Below are positions 1 to 11,922 of a DNA stretch of 64,000 bases, in pieces. How positions within the stretch are numbered: position 1 is the first letter of the stretch; every line of letters starts with the position of its first letter. This stretch comes from Evernia prunastri (taxonomy: Eukaryota; Ascomycota; Lecanoromycetes; Lecanorales; Parmeliaceae), in contig NKYR01000120.1 in NCBI GenBank assembly GCA_003184365.1, positions 42,523-106,522 on the forward strand. Direction: 5' to 3'. The notes under the pieces are model-generated. The model was given only the letters and a program-made list of their open reading frames with translations. It did no database searches and was not told where the DNA came from. The translations under genes were made by a program, and so were the position numbers.

Positions 1-1367
1 TGTAGTCGTTGTCTGGTCTCGTACTGAGGGGAAATGAAAGATTTGATGAAAGATTTGCCGAGTTCGAGTAGATGGCTTAGTATGCAGTGCATCTCACGTG
101 ATCGAAATATAAGCGCAGCAATCAGCGCCAAGAGAGGGGACACGTTTTGTATGGAACGTACCAAGTTGTTCAGGAGGCTGACAGCGACCTATTTGATTGA
201 TGAGAAAAGTGGAGAAGTGATCATAGGAGATCTCAATGCTTCTGGAGGTCCTCAGTGCGATCAAAACCTGTGAGGAAACGTAATATGCACGGTTGAGCAG
301 CTAGCAGAGCCTTGCGCTGACCGCAATTCAGCACCGAGCCACAGCTCAATGCGCTGGGCTGTCTAGACGAGTCGGGGAAGCATCCCAAGGATACAATCAG
401 CCGCGATGGTCAAGGCTGTCAACATGATAGCCTTGCCCTCCATACTTCCGAATGTCAGATCTGATGACCCAGCTGACGTCAAAATCGATCGATCAAGCAT
501 GAAATTCGCTTATGGATGAAATCTGTTGGGCAAGCTCACTGAGGGACGACCAAAATTTTATTGGGGGCTGTGTAATGGCAGATCTAGGGAAACCAATTAC
601 AAGACTGCTTGAGCAACGTAGATACAGAGGCACACAGTCCCCTGCGAAAGAAAAAAAAGGCGCGGTAGTCCTCCATTTCGAGTCACCGGTCTACGAAAAT
701 CTCACAAGCGTCGATATTTTGATCATGTCATCTCCACAGGTGGTGGAATGTTGTGGAAGACCATCAGGCGGTGGACGTGGTCTCGATAATTTCTCCCAAC
801 GAGAACATCAACGACGTAACTCTCCGTCCGCAATCTGACATTTCTAAGCGGTCAACTCTACTCTGTCCAGGCCAGGTGAAGCTTACCCATTGCCCTTCTC
901 GTGCACGATCGGCAGGCTCATCTTCTTTGGCCGGGCGTAGAGTCCTTCATGTGCATATGCGACGCAACAGTCATTACTTGCTTCTTCAGGCTGTCCATCC
1001 ATTGCAGCATTTGTACTGCTGTATTATGCGGTCAGCAATCGATGACCTCGCAGATATCTGTGCGCAAGGCATAGCGAGCTACTCCGACGCGACCCAAAGA
1101 GTTTGGATGCATTCGACGGCCCAGCCTAATGCCTAACTGGACCGATTTGAAGAGAAAAAGTGACGATCATCAAGTCAGCTTGATTACTATGACCGCCAGG
1201 TGACACACCGGATCGAAGATCGGGCATTCGTCGAGGCAGTATCAATCGCTAGGCGGCTTGGGAGATGGAGATATAAGACCGAGGTCGAAGCCTCTTTCTG
1301 CGACAAACATCACTCCCCAGAACTCCGATCCTATTCACATCCCGTCTATCTCAATATCACTGCCATC
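1..1367. other. Intergenic, no supported gene
   Basis: Only short, unrelated open frames occur here, with no recognisable domain or splice-linked continuation. A TATA-like stretch (atataag, 1271-1277) lies about 95 nt upstream of the start codon at 1368 and may belong to the promoter of the following gene. Confidence 0.5.
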
Positions 1368-2503
1368 ATGATGTACAAGAGCGTAAGAACACGGGCAAGC
1401 ACAGCGTAGCCAGGGCATTACTAACTTCGATCATAGACTCTCATTGCCGCTTTGGGTGCCGTCGTTGCCACTGCTAGCCCGTACCCTGCCGATGCTACCT
1501 CTGCAATTCCAGCAACATCAGGCACGCTATTCTTCGGCAACAAAGGCGGCAACTTCCAGCCCAGCACATCGGTCAATGGCGTTCACGTTGATGCAACGGG
1601 CGGCCAAGTCACCAACAGCAAATTGGCAGTGACTTCCATCGTCAATGATGATGGTGTTGAGCCTGGCAAGGACGCCTACAAGTTCTATAGCGGAGATGGT
1701 ACCACTGGCGCTGGTTGGCCCGCGAAAAGCGCGTGGATCTCGTTCGAAGACATGCAAGGAATACTTTGCGCTGTTTTTGCATCATCACGCTGACAATGAG
1801 AAAGGTTCAACAACAACAAGGTTGAGATGTCCAGTTCTTGCAGCCAATTCTCAGGGTGAGTCCTTCCTACTTAGTACTGCGGGTTTCGTAGTAAGACGGG
1901 ACCTGGAATTCAAAACATGTTTCCCCTGGGTTTCACTTACCAGATGTCCCACAAGATATATTGCCGTAAACAATGTTGAAAACACAGGCTGACTCCGGAA
2001 TCGGCATCAGGTCCCCACCCAATGACTCCGGACCTGAAATCGGTGCCATCTACAACGCGATCCAGCAAGTCGCGACAGAGACCAAGGTGGACCATCGCTT
2101 TATTCTCGCCGTCATAATGCAAGAGTCCGGGGGCTGCGTTCGTGCACCGACGACAAATTACGGTGTCCGCAACCCGGGTCTCATGCAAGATCACGACGGC
2201 TCCGCCACCTGCAACGACAGCGGTGACGTCCAAACCCCTTGCCCCACCAACACCATCACCCAGATGATCAGAGACGGTTCAGCTGGCACAGCCAGTGGCG
2301 ATGGTCTTGCGCAGTGTATCAACGAATCCGGTGTCAGCGACGTTTCGGCCTTCTATAAGGCGGCCAGGATCTACAATGCTGGCTCGTTGGCCGCGAGTGG
2401 AGATCTTGGGGCACCCGGCGCGACCCGTTGCTACTCTTCTGACATTGCCAACCGTTTGACGGGCTGGGTACAGGCCCCTCATGGCTGCACTCTTGACGGA
2501 TAG
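1368..2503 (+). CDS. Secreted GH23 / lysozyme-like (SLT-type) protein
   Basis: Four-exon model: 1368-1382, 1437-1753, 1805-1855, 2011-2503; 876 nt, 291 aa. The N-terminus (MMYKSTLIAALGAVVATA) is a clear secretion signal, formed only after the first 54-nt intron, which has a perfect branch point (actaac), is removed. The C-terminal half carries the lysozyme-like motif FILAVIMQESGG, with Glu about 166 as the expected catalytic acid, followed by a C/N/G-rich domain with several cysteines suited to disulfides. Fungal proteins of this family resemble soluble lytic transglycosylases (GH23) and are predicted to cut peptidoglycan-like glycans outside the cell. The second intron appears to be GC-AG (donor GCAAGG, 1754-1804). 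The third (1856-2010) is longer at 155 nt and its acceptor is the least certain. No linked neighbour explains its role. The family call is good; activity is inferred. Confidence 0.8.
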
Positions 2504-2887
2504 GCGATGGAGTTAAGAGGGATAGCCAACCATGTTGGCGGAGATCTGTCGTGGCGAGATTTCTGTTGCGCGTTCATGCTGTTTGATGATCCAATTTTTG
2601 ATTTAAGGGCAAACCTCAGCACGGATTTGAGGGTAAAAAGTTGCGTTGAACATTGCTTATGATATGTCGATCAGTCTTTACTAGCATAGTCCTCTCGCAA
2701 AAACCATTCATAACTGATACTTGTAAATGTGGTCATTGCTCCGATGTATCCACGAGTAGGGCAAGGCTCTGAAGTCCGGGGCTGTACCCAAGCAGTCTGC
2801 GTATCAAAATTTCTCAAAGTACCAGTATCATTGCATGCGTGGAAATGAACCCTCAACAATCAATTTGCCTTATTCAAAACAAGACAT

Positions 2888-2936
2888 GTATATATATATG
2901 TGTGTGTGTGTGCGCGCGCGAGTGTGCGTGTGTGCG
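2888..2936. repeat. TA/TG/CG dinucleotide microsatellite
   Basis: An alternating purine-pyrimidine run passes from (TA)n through (TG)n to (CG)n and back to TG-rich sequence. Such tracts are slippage-prone and could adopt Z-DNA; no function is implied. Confidence 0.9.
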
Positions 2937-3723
2937 TCTGTTTGTGGGTTCAGAGCTCTAGATGGACGAGGCGAAAGCTCATAGGCTTGTCGCCGACAAA
3001 CCCGGGTTGGTACCAGAAGGAGTTGTCACTGCGGGGTAACGCTGGTGACTTCGTGGACTTCTTTCTGACTACCCACTTAACGCACAGTATAAGAAAGTAA
3101 GGTTTCTTGACGCGCACAATGGTGGGGGAAGATGGGCCCAAGATTCTGTCATCCTGCATCATCGACGGTGGCTGAATCATTCACCCCGGTGTAAATAATC
3201 ACCGGTAAACAAAATTCGCGGTTTTAGCACACCCCCCCCCCTGGACGACAAGAGTCCTTGTTTCTTGAATAATTCCACAATCATAAGTCGACATAAGCTG
3301 GTAGAGTAAAATACTAGGAATTTCAGTCTATAGAAGATCTTAATTCTCTCTTGTAGAGGAACATTGAATTCTCAAGAAACTTTCAATTGATTTATTTTCT
3401 GGGGGGGGGGGGAGCGGATCCAGGCTGGGCGGTCAGAACACAGTCGAGATACTTCCAACGTACTGAAGTTAAGACGAAAAGTTCTGGACGCTAAGGCTCC
3501 AGCGTCATCCTTCGAGATCTCAGATCTCGGACGACGCTCCATCCTAAGGAATGAGGTCCGTCTGAGCGAAATTTGATTTGACTACTACTGGTCTCTGTTC
3601 GACCCAAGAGGGGTTTTCGACGTTTAGTCCATAACCCTTCCAATAAGGAGGGGTAAATAAAGAATATCCTGCACATGCATAAGCATGCCTTAGCGAATTT
3701 CCGTTTCAAGGCCCCCCATTTTA

Positions 3724-3754
3724 AAGTAGGTACTGTAACCGGCAGTACCTACTT
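3724..3754. repeat. Perfect 12-bp inverted repeat
   Basis: AAGTAGGTACTG (3724-3735) and its exact reverse complement (3743-3754) are separated by 7 nt. There is no T-run after it as in a bacterial terminator, and no gene adjoins it. The TAGGTA core recurs in other intergenic parts of this window. Confidence 0.8.
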
Positions 3755-6097
3755 AAGATCTTTACGCTTATATGCTCTGCATGTTCAGCCTTTCAAGGAG
3801 TGACAAAGACCAATAAATAGTGTTTATACACAGCTTCCGTTAGTTTAAAATATACTGCTTGAAGGTGACCTTTAGAGGCATGCCGCGGAAATATAGACAC
3901 AGCACTTACAAACCCATTGTCTTCAAATGCTCATCGAACAAATAGGTATAGAAAGGGAGGGCGACGCAGACGTGACAAGTGATGTCCAGGTGTGAAAGAT
4001 GCAGTGCGTAACTTCCGCTTGCGCCTCTGGGAAGTTTTCAGCCCATTGCCTGTTTTGCTTGCGGGATAGAAGGCTGCTGAGACTTGGGTTATGACTGGCC
4101 CAAAGATTAGGCCACGTATGGAACTCCACTTTACCAATAACAGACCTCTAAATAGGTGACATTATGCAGGAGTCTGGGAAGGATTTGCGGTTATTGCTGC
4201 CCGAGGGGCCGCGGCCGGTGCTCGGACGTACTGCTTACAGCCACTACTAATGGCCGAAGCTTTCTGTCGAATGACACATTTTGAAAACGGCTGTGGCTGT
4301 GTCTGGTTGCTCTTTCCTATCTGTTCTCTGTTCATGACTTTGCACATTCTAGCGTGCCGTCCAGCTGGTAACCTAATCCCACAGCGAGTGCGCAGGAGCC
4401 GCTAAAAAAGCATATGCAGAAGAAAAGACCGTTATTGGCAGTATCCGAATCGTAGCTGTGTATTTGTGGAGCCTAAGTCGGCTGTCATTGAACTGCGCCT
4501 CAAATATAAGTGGGGTGGAAACGATTACTATTTTGGAGGAGGAGGCATACCCTTGTATAGATGAGGGGTTCGGGGGGTTGCGAGGCGAGCCTTATTTCTG
4601 CATGAAATAGCTGGGCGTACTTAGCCTCATCTCCGATCTATATATTAATTTCATACCCTTTCTCCGTCAGCGTGACATCCGTGTAGCTCTGTCGAGGGGG
4701 GATACTCATGAGATATGTGTAAGGAATCTGTAGACAAGATACTATACGCAACCCCTCTGAGGCTAGACAGCATTTATATTTACTCTTTAGGGCTCTTAGT
4801 AGGCCGCATGGATGTCTTCTGGTTAGTCTGTAGTCTGATCAAAATGCTTGATATGGATCCACCGGATCTTTGAGAGGCAAATGAGATTCAAAGGGTATCT
4901 TTCCAACCAGAACTACGAAACCAGGAAATGGTACCTAACATACAAAGGAGCCCCGTGTCTAAATCGAATTGCCTACCAGAACGTCAAAGCGTATAGCATC
5001 CGGGATACCGTAAGCACCGCTGTAAAAACTGCAAGATGTAAGCACTATGCGTCTAGTAGCTCAACGCTAGGAGTGGGGGTTAAGAAAGGAAGATCTTGGG
5101 ATCTCTTCGGTAATCGTGGCGCTCAATCTCGATGGTTTAAGTGCAGACTGCGGAAGGATGGGCACTTGTGGGCGCCAAGAGATGTCAAAAAACGGACCGC
5201 TGCTACCATCTGTCAAGCCAAACCCCGAGGGTACTTGGATCTTCTCCTGGACCTAAATGCCCACTCTCGACAGCTCCTCAAGACTTTCGGTGGGAAACAT
5301 GTATTCCGATGAATAATCCATGCAATGAAAAAGATAGACATGTGTATTCTGTCGTAGATGGTTAAGATGGTATTGGAAAAGTAGAGTCTGTGGTTGTCGC
5401 GAACCCTCCACCAGTAAAGGTGCAACAACCTGGATCTCGCCCGGCGGAAGACCCGGCGGAAGAATACGGTAAGTAGTGGATACACCGAGGCACTAACACT
5501 TGGACTTCACAACGGCCCTCCCGCCCGCTCGTTAATTGGTCGCCTCGCCTATGCTGTAACTATCTTTGAGTTTTTGGTCTCAATATCTTGCGGCAGTATC
5601 CTAGATATCAGAAATGCAAAAAAAAGCATTCGCATCAGACTATGAAGCTTGTTTGAGAAGTAAAAGGAGCAAGCATACTCCGGAATTCTTTAAGTGACCT
5701 GTGCGCATTCCAAGTCTGATTCTGCGTAAACTATCAGCGAAACTGCGTGCGGCCCCGCTGAGTGTCAGCAGTGAGATACCGGCACAAGGAAGACATATAA
5801 CTGCAAACGGTATATGCGGCCAGGCACAGCCATGGCTTCGCTACTATTGCAGGTTTAAAATAATTCCCATACCAATCATCACAGACAGCGCACCCCGCCG
5901 CAAGTCTCACATGTTTGCATTACTCGTGGAGTAGTGCTGGGCTGGGTTTTCCATCGAGATCTATCGATATGTGAATCGATCATCGTTCGTCTTATGCCTA
6001 CCCCAGAACTTTTTTCATATAAGACAGAAGAGACGGGCACTACTATCTCAAGTATCGCATAATTGGGTACAGGCAATTTTTCCAAGCTCGCTGCGCA

Positions 6098-7901
6098 ATG
6101 AATAGTTATGCATGCATTAATTCTGATATCTTAGCACATAATTATGCCAAGCAATCCGAACCCACACGTGGTGGGGCGGCATTCCCCTCTTATTCCACTC
6201 ATCATGCTACAACCCTCCAACGTTTGCAGGATGCGGTTTCGACATTAAAAGACTTCAGCAACAACGACATCTTCGCATGGCTGAAGCTTGCTCGATCCAC
6301 TTACCATATCGAGCCTATTCCGGAGCAAGGTCCAGGAGAGGGGCACCTTTCTCCGCCACAGGTTCTTGCGCTCTCTACCTTGAGAGATTGTGCAGACGAC
6401 GATATTCTGCGCTGGCTAGAGCTAGGCCGTCTACAATGTTAGTAGAGACACTTTCGTTCGTATCCGTGAAGGAAAAATTGACAGCCTTGTTAGGTCAGAC
6501 CGCAACCTCTCATGCCTTGCAGAGAAGCATTGAGTTTGGGTCTCGTGATGGCGTCGCATTTTCATGCCTTCCAGTACAGCCAAGATGGTCTACAGCCGTG
6601 GCCACGGTTGGAATGAACACCTCTGCTCCTTCTTCCCCACCAATAGTTAAACCTTGGGGACCGCATTTCCCTACTGTCGATTCCTCTCCACACACTTCCA
6701 GCAGGTCTTCGAACTCGACTAAGCCCAGTAACGCCGAAAACCACTATTGGTGCACAGTATGTGAGGAGCCGAGCTCCTACAAAGATAGTGGGAATTGGAA
6801 GAAACATGAGAAGGAACACGAGACGATCTTCGTTTGCGGCCTGGACCATGCCGCAGAAGATCCCTGGGCAGGCCAAAGTCACGCCTCGAAGTCCTTCACC
6901 TGCAAGAGAAGAGACGTAATGGTCAACCATTTGAGCAAGTCGCATGGGATAATCGAGGCACATCAGGGCCGTGACCTCGCAGACCAATGGCGACACACCA
7001 TGACGAAGCAGGCATGGTCTTGTGGTTTCTGCAGCAGCCTGTTCTTTACCTTCCAGGATCGTCTCAAGCATGTCGATGTTGAGCACTTCAGAAAACATCA
7101 AAGTATCAATGAATGGGACTTGAACAAGGTGATTCTAGGCCTGTTGCAACAGCCGAAAATGGAACGGGCCTGGAGGGCGAGAACAGCGTCGCTACCTCCT
7201 TGGGTGCACCCTGAAAACCTTGCTTGGGACAAAGCAAGCGCACAACTTTTGCGAGCAACACTAGAGAAAGGGCCTTCGGATGATGGTCATGCGATCACTC
7301 TTGCGGACGGAGCTTACTCCGCCAGCAGACTGAATGAAGCGTCTTGGTTTCAGAGCGGCGTGACGCCTGCTAACCGCCATGCGGATGCGAGAACACAGGC
7401 GAACTTCCGGCCATCACCAAGTCCTTACCAGGTCACCCCAGCTCTAACGTCCGGCTCTGGATCGTATCATCGCCCGAGCCCAGCGATCAAGGGTTCTACC
7501 GCCTACTTGATAACCAGTGATACCTCCTCCGTTGAAGCTCCGACGAGCGTTTTCCCCCTTAGAAACATAATCAACCCATCGATGCCATCCTTGAATGATG
7601 AAGGCCGCGTCGACCATATCTCGCTCCTCTCCAAGCCACCTCAGACTTGGACTTCTGCCTCAGAAGCAGTAACCTTCTTCAACGGCCGTGATCTGTCAGA
7701 AAGGTATGACGGTCAAGGCGTAGCATGGCTGACACCTAATTGGTACGATAGTCGGTGTATGTAACAGTGTACTAACCTCGAATTAGAATACATAGAATCA
7801 ACGTTCTGTTTACTGCATTGGAGCTGAAGCCAACTCGCGTGCAAAATTATCCCTTGAGATCCCTCCAGTTAGTGTGTGAACGAGTTCAGCTGTCGAAATA
7901 A
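6098..7901 (+). CDS. C2H2-type zinc-finger protein (fungal family)
   Basis: Preferred three-exon model: 6098-6437, 6494-7703, 7787-7901; 554 aa. The first 56-nt intron (GTTAGT..TTAG) joins two overlapping open frames precisely. The N-terminal part has two similar short helical segments (DIFAWLKLAR and DILRWLELGR) about 40 residues apart. A cluster of zinc-binding motifs follows: a C2H2 finger at about residues 198-222 (CTVC..HEKEHE), a C-x-H/C-rich segment at about 228-270 (FVCGLDH..FTCKRR..HLSKSH), and a second C2H2 finger at about 288-312 (WSCGFC..RLKHVDVEH). The C-terminal 200 residues are Ser/Pro-rich and probably disordered. If the second intron (donor GTATGA at 7704, branch gtactaac, acceptor at 7786) is not used, the frame ends at 7764, giving 536 aa. 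It is likely nuclear and nucleic-acid binding; the target is unknown. Confidence 0.75.
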
Positions 7902-9369
7902 AGGGGTTGCACTGCATTCACTGTCAGCATCCTTCGAGATCAAAAAGGCCGTAGCTCATGACACTAAACAAACACTCTTACATACATCTTGATCACAAAT
8001 CCAACCTGATAAAGTTAATGGAATTATCTTCACGTACCAAACGATGCGTGGATGGGTGCACTCTGCTCCACTTGGAGATGGTTTGGGACAATTTGGTAGA
8101 ATTTCTGGGCGATTCACGCTCATAGCGGTGTAGCCTGAAAAATGCAGATTCCGTTACAGCAAATTCGTCCCAAGTCTAAGAAGAATATGACCAAGGTAAT
8201 CTACTATCGTATATGTTCAAAATTTACCAGATACGCAGTATAATCTTGCTAGTACTTATGCAAAGCTTATAAAGAGAAGGTAAGATACATAAAGTCAACA
8301 CCAAAGTATACCTTATTTAGAGTGTAGTCGGCTTAGCGTTACCGCCGTAAGCCTCAAATTATCGCGTTATAGCTTACCTTATAACGATATTTTCCGTTGT
8401 TTATATGAGATTGTAAAAGAATTCTGGAATTCGTGTCACGAATGTGAATGTAGGCTAATAGTCAAATGTATGGTCGGTGTGGAATAATATAATAATGATG
8501 GTCTCTAGAAGGACGGAGATGCGCGCTCTATGTAGGCCGCGTATAGGGCTGATAGGGCTGTCAGGCTATAGGGCTGGGAAGGTATGCCTGTATCCATGCA
8601 ATACCGCAACAGTTGTTATCAAAAACAGGAAAAATGACTGCGTCTTCGCTGTTAATCGTTATGACGATATAGATAATTAATCATATTACAGCCATGTTCA
8701 TGTTCTTTATTATGATAGACCTCTTCGTCTACATTACTGTTATAAGTATTCTTGAAAGCCTTTAATGTATATGACTGCGACGATCGATAATCTAAATACT
8801 TTATAGCGTAGGCTTTATACGCTTATTCTTTTAAATTATTATAATATATTTTAAAAAGCTTTTTACGTGTCTCTATTACAGCTTTATATAATAAAATTAA
8901 AAATTATTATACTTTTTGTTAGTATGCATTAATAGCATCTATGTTCATAGCACAGTAGAGGCTGGTGATAGTTGACTGCGCGCCTAGCGCAACACTAGGC
9001 ACACACACTAGCTAAGCGAAGAGGTATATCTTGCCTCTTCGCCTGCACCTCTTAGCAATGCATCTACATTTACAATTATCAAGACTATGCATATGCAAGT
9101 AGTGATAAGTAACTGGACAATCACACCTATGTGAAACCAACACTGATCAGTGGTTGAACTCACATCAACCACAGAACAGCAAGGTCTAGTATAGAAGAGA
9201 TAGAAGCCGAAGTGATTTTTCCGCCTCTATGCTTCAGAAAGACAGCCGGACTTAACCACAGCCCCGCCTAGATTTCAAAAGCTTGCAAAACAAGAAGCCA
9301 CTGCAAGACCTAGCACTGAGCATCTTAAACTAACAAGCTGCGTCTATCACGCAGAACAACTTTTCACGA
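7902..9369. other. Intergenic, partly AT-rich; no supported gene
   Basis: From about 8200 to 8960 the sequence becomes clearly AT-rich with many TTATA/AATAT steps, as expected of an old RIP-mutated repeat, but no coding relic is readable. A hairpin with a 9-bp stem (GCGAAGAGG / CCTCTTCGC) lies near 9015-9041. Confidence 0.5.
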
Positions 9370-11592
9370 TCACGAAACCGCACAGCCAAAGCTCACATCA
9401 ACGCTGAACTCTTGATTGAGCTTCTCGGCATCATTCTTCTCGATAAACCTGACTTCCACGATCACCTTTTCATAATACTTCTTCAAAATGGCTGAAATCC
9501 CGGCAGTACAACAGACTTTTTTTTTAATTAATCCCCACCCGAGGTTTTGCCGCAAAACGCGTATTTCGCGACTTTCTCACCAAAACCATTCAAATACCTA
9601 CATTATTATGGGACGTACCAAGGGCGCAATAGACCTTCCGGAGGTCAAACGAGGGGCCCTGATAGAGCTTAAGAAGGAGAATCATACATCCAATCGTCAG
9701 CTTGCAAGGCAGTATCATTGCGATAAGAAAACAGTGGCAAATGTTCTCAAACGCGTCGGAGACGCGCAAAAGGAGAATATTAACCCATTATCTTCAGAGG
9801 TTTATCAACGACGTCCTCAATCAGGAAGATCTCTAGCAATTAACGAGAGGCAGTAATGGCAGCTAGTTAGACATGTCACTAAGAACAAATTTCAACGTCG
9901 CAAGCCCTGGGTCAGAATTGCTCGAGAACTTGGGATTATGGTCTCTAAGTCAGCTATCAACTCTGCGTTTGTTCGGACTGGATATGGTCGATATCCACCT
10001 CGTCACAAGTCTTTGTTGACACCGGAAATGAAAGAGGAACGTCTTGAGTTCGTAACGGAGTGGGGACCGAAGCTGGAAGGGAAAGAACATATAATTGTGC
10101 ACACTGATGAGACTTCGGGGCGGGTTGGCGAATCTCGGGGACAGATCTGGGTGACTAGGCTTTAGGATGAGGTCTATCACAAGGACTGCGTGGATGTACG
10201 ATATCGTGGATATACGGAGCTTATGTTTTGGGCTGCGTACACGTCTGAAATGAAGGGCCCGAGCTATATGTTTGGCAAGGAGACAGCGGCGGAGAAAGAG
10301 GCTGCTAAAGAGGATCTAGCAGATCGAAATGCTGATATCGATGCTCAACAACAAATCGTACGAGAGCAATTCCTTGCTGAGCAGGCTAAGAAACCGAAAA
10401 GTCAATGTCTTAAACGGATTTCAAAGGTTGAAGGTGTTCGATATGAGCGGAACAAAAATTTCCGAGGAGGGATTGATTGGTATCGCTATCAAACATACGT
10501 GCTATTGCCCCGATTGATGCCGTTCATTAAGAAAGTTATTGAGAAGTATAGCGAATGCTATCTCGTTCAAGATGGCGCTCCGTCTCATAATGCGTGACAA
10601 CAGAATGAGCTTTTGAAGATTGAGGGGCTAACTGTTCTTCCTTGATCTGGCAACTCTCCGGATCTAAATCAGATTGAGCCCTGTTGGTACCATTGGAAGC
10701 AGTACATCTCGAAGCAACCGTATCCTTCAACTACGAAAGAGTCTACGATTAAGACCTGAAACGTTGCGTGGCGCAATTTGGAGCAGGAAAGAATAGGGAA
10801 GTGATGTGGGAAGATGAGGGCACGAATGGAGCGTGTGATTTTGGCTAAAGGAGTTAATAAATTTCATGGCTAGCCATCTTATAGAGCATCATTTATTTGA
10901 TAATTTAGATCATTCTAACGTTATTTAGATGTGTGGTTGTTGCGAAATAAAAATAATTAATATGGGTAGAATTTTGATTTTCTGGCCGGGGATTAATTTA
11001 AAAAAAAGTCTGTTGTAGCATTCGGATCGCTCCGCACTGCGGGTGTATGGAGATGATATAAGTAAGGGAAGTCTTTTCTCTAGACAGGCTAACTGGAGCA
11101 CGGCCCCACTCACACGGATGCATAGAGACTTATTCTCTTCATGATACGCCCAATCAAACTTCAAGCTTCGGTTAGCGTGTCTTGAACATATTGCATTTCT
11201 GAGTTCATGGAATAGATCCTGCGAGCTCACCTTGTCACTTTCAAAAGTCACTCTTCCTAGCGTGCTCGATTTTACCCAACGGTAATCGGACGGTGTGCAT
11301 ATGTGAGAATTGAAGAAATCATGGATTTCTGAAGCAAATCCCTCCCTCACCGCTCGGTAGGAAAGTCGAATTCGAACGTATTGATTACTCTGTGGTAACA
11401 ACTCCTTAGCCACGATCATAACCCTCTGAAATACTCTTAAATTCCACTCTGTTACGTTGAGGCGCCGAGCTTCCTTGTCACTGCACAAACAATGAGTACC
11501 TGCCCTTCTTTCTCAAAACATTGTATGTTCATGGATGAATCTCAGCCTCCTGATGTAGACTCACATATCACGTTCGCAATGCCACTGCTTCA
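9370..11592 (-). CDS. Hypothetical protein gene carrying the Tc1-like insertion (partial model)
   Basis: Minus-strand exons can be chained as 11592-11565, 11480-11114 and 9480-9370 (stop). The middle exon is open for 122 codons, with text such as WNLRVFQRVMIVAKE and YRAVREGFASEIHDFF. Its donor is CGT|GTGAGT. The proposed last exon (KYYEKVIVEVRFIEKNDAEK..., 36 aa) lies on the far side of the transposon and joins in frame at acceptor GAAG at 9481-9484. On this reading the 1.5-kb element lies inside an intron that was originally about 126 nt. Alternatively the middle exon reads straight into the element and the gene is broken. I recognise no domain. The 5' end is unresolved: open minus-strand segments at 11590-11922 and 12000-12280 (with LPFEIL, F-box-like) may be further exons or separate remnants. 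Confidence 0.4.
9509..11015 (+). mobile_element. Tc1/mariner-type DNA transposon, inactive copy
   Basis: The 1507-bp element is bounded by inverted repeats: CAACAGAC, a T-run, then AATTAATCCCC at the left end (9509-9536) and its reverse complement at the right end (10988-11015), 28 bp with one mismatch. Both ends are flanked by TA (9507-9508 and 11016-11017), the target duplication of the Tc1/mariner superfamily. It encloses a broken transposase. The right terminal repeat penetrates a minus-strand open frame, showing insertion into host coding or intronic DNA. Confidence 0.92.
9608..10804 (+). pseudogene. Tc1-like transposase, broken by stop codons
   Basis: The reading frame begins MGRTKGAID and shows an N-terminal helix-turn-helix region (residues about 20-60, NRQLARQYHCDKKTVANVLKR). 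DDE catalytic blocks follow: HTDE near 10100, VQDGAPSH near 10568-10591 and SPDLNQIEPCW near 10658-10688. It is interrupted by in-frame stops at 9854, 10163, 10595, 10643 and near 10757. The contexts fit C-to-T or G-to-A change: CAA or CAG to TAA or TAG, CGA to TGA, and TGG to TGA. That is the signature expected of repeat-induced point mutation. No active transposase can be made from this copy. Confidence 0.88.
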
Positions 11593-11922
11593 CTGATACA
11601 ATAAAATGTCACCGCTGTCACCGTCGTTGTCATCTAGTAGTACTGCCGAACAGCCCGTCGCATTGCGTAGCAATATCGCATGTTGGCTCTCGCCTTTCGG
11701 CCCTCGCCTTTCGGCCCTTTCCCAAGACCAGGTTATGTAAAGAAGTGATAAACAGGGCCATTTAAGAAAACATGCATCATGAGCAAGCTCTATAAACATA
11801 TCTACCTTCCACCAGCATCTGACTTCCCCGTTGAGTTCATCAATTTGAGAAGAGTAAAGACGAAGAGGAGCGCGGCCATTGAATTTAAAGATACCATCGA
11901 TTACAATAGTAACAGTGCTCAA

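Larger units (their letters stand above)
2504..6097. other. Long intergenic stretch, no supported gene
   Basis: About 3.6 kb without a convincing coding region. It holds a TG/CG microsatellite, poly-C (near 3231) and poly-G (near 3403) runs and a perfect inverted repeat (3724-3754). An open frame at 4848-5312 (+, 154 codons) matches nothing I recognise and lacks splice-linked partners. Confidence 0.5.

Noticed and set aside
4848..5312. 154-codon plus-strand frame
   Set aside because: Residue pattern resembles no family I know and no flanking exon can be joined; kept as intergenic.
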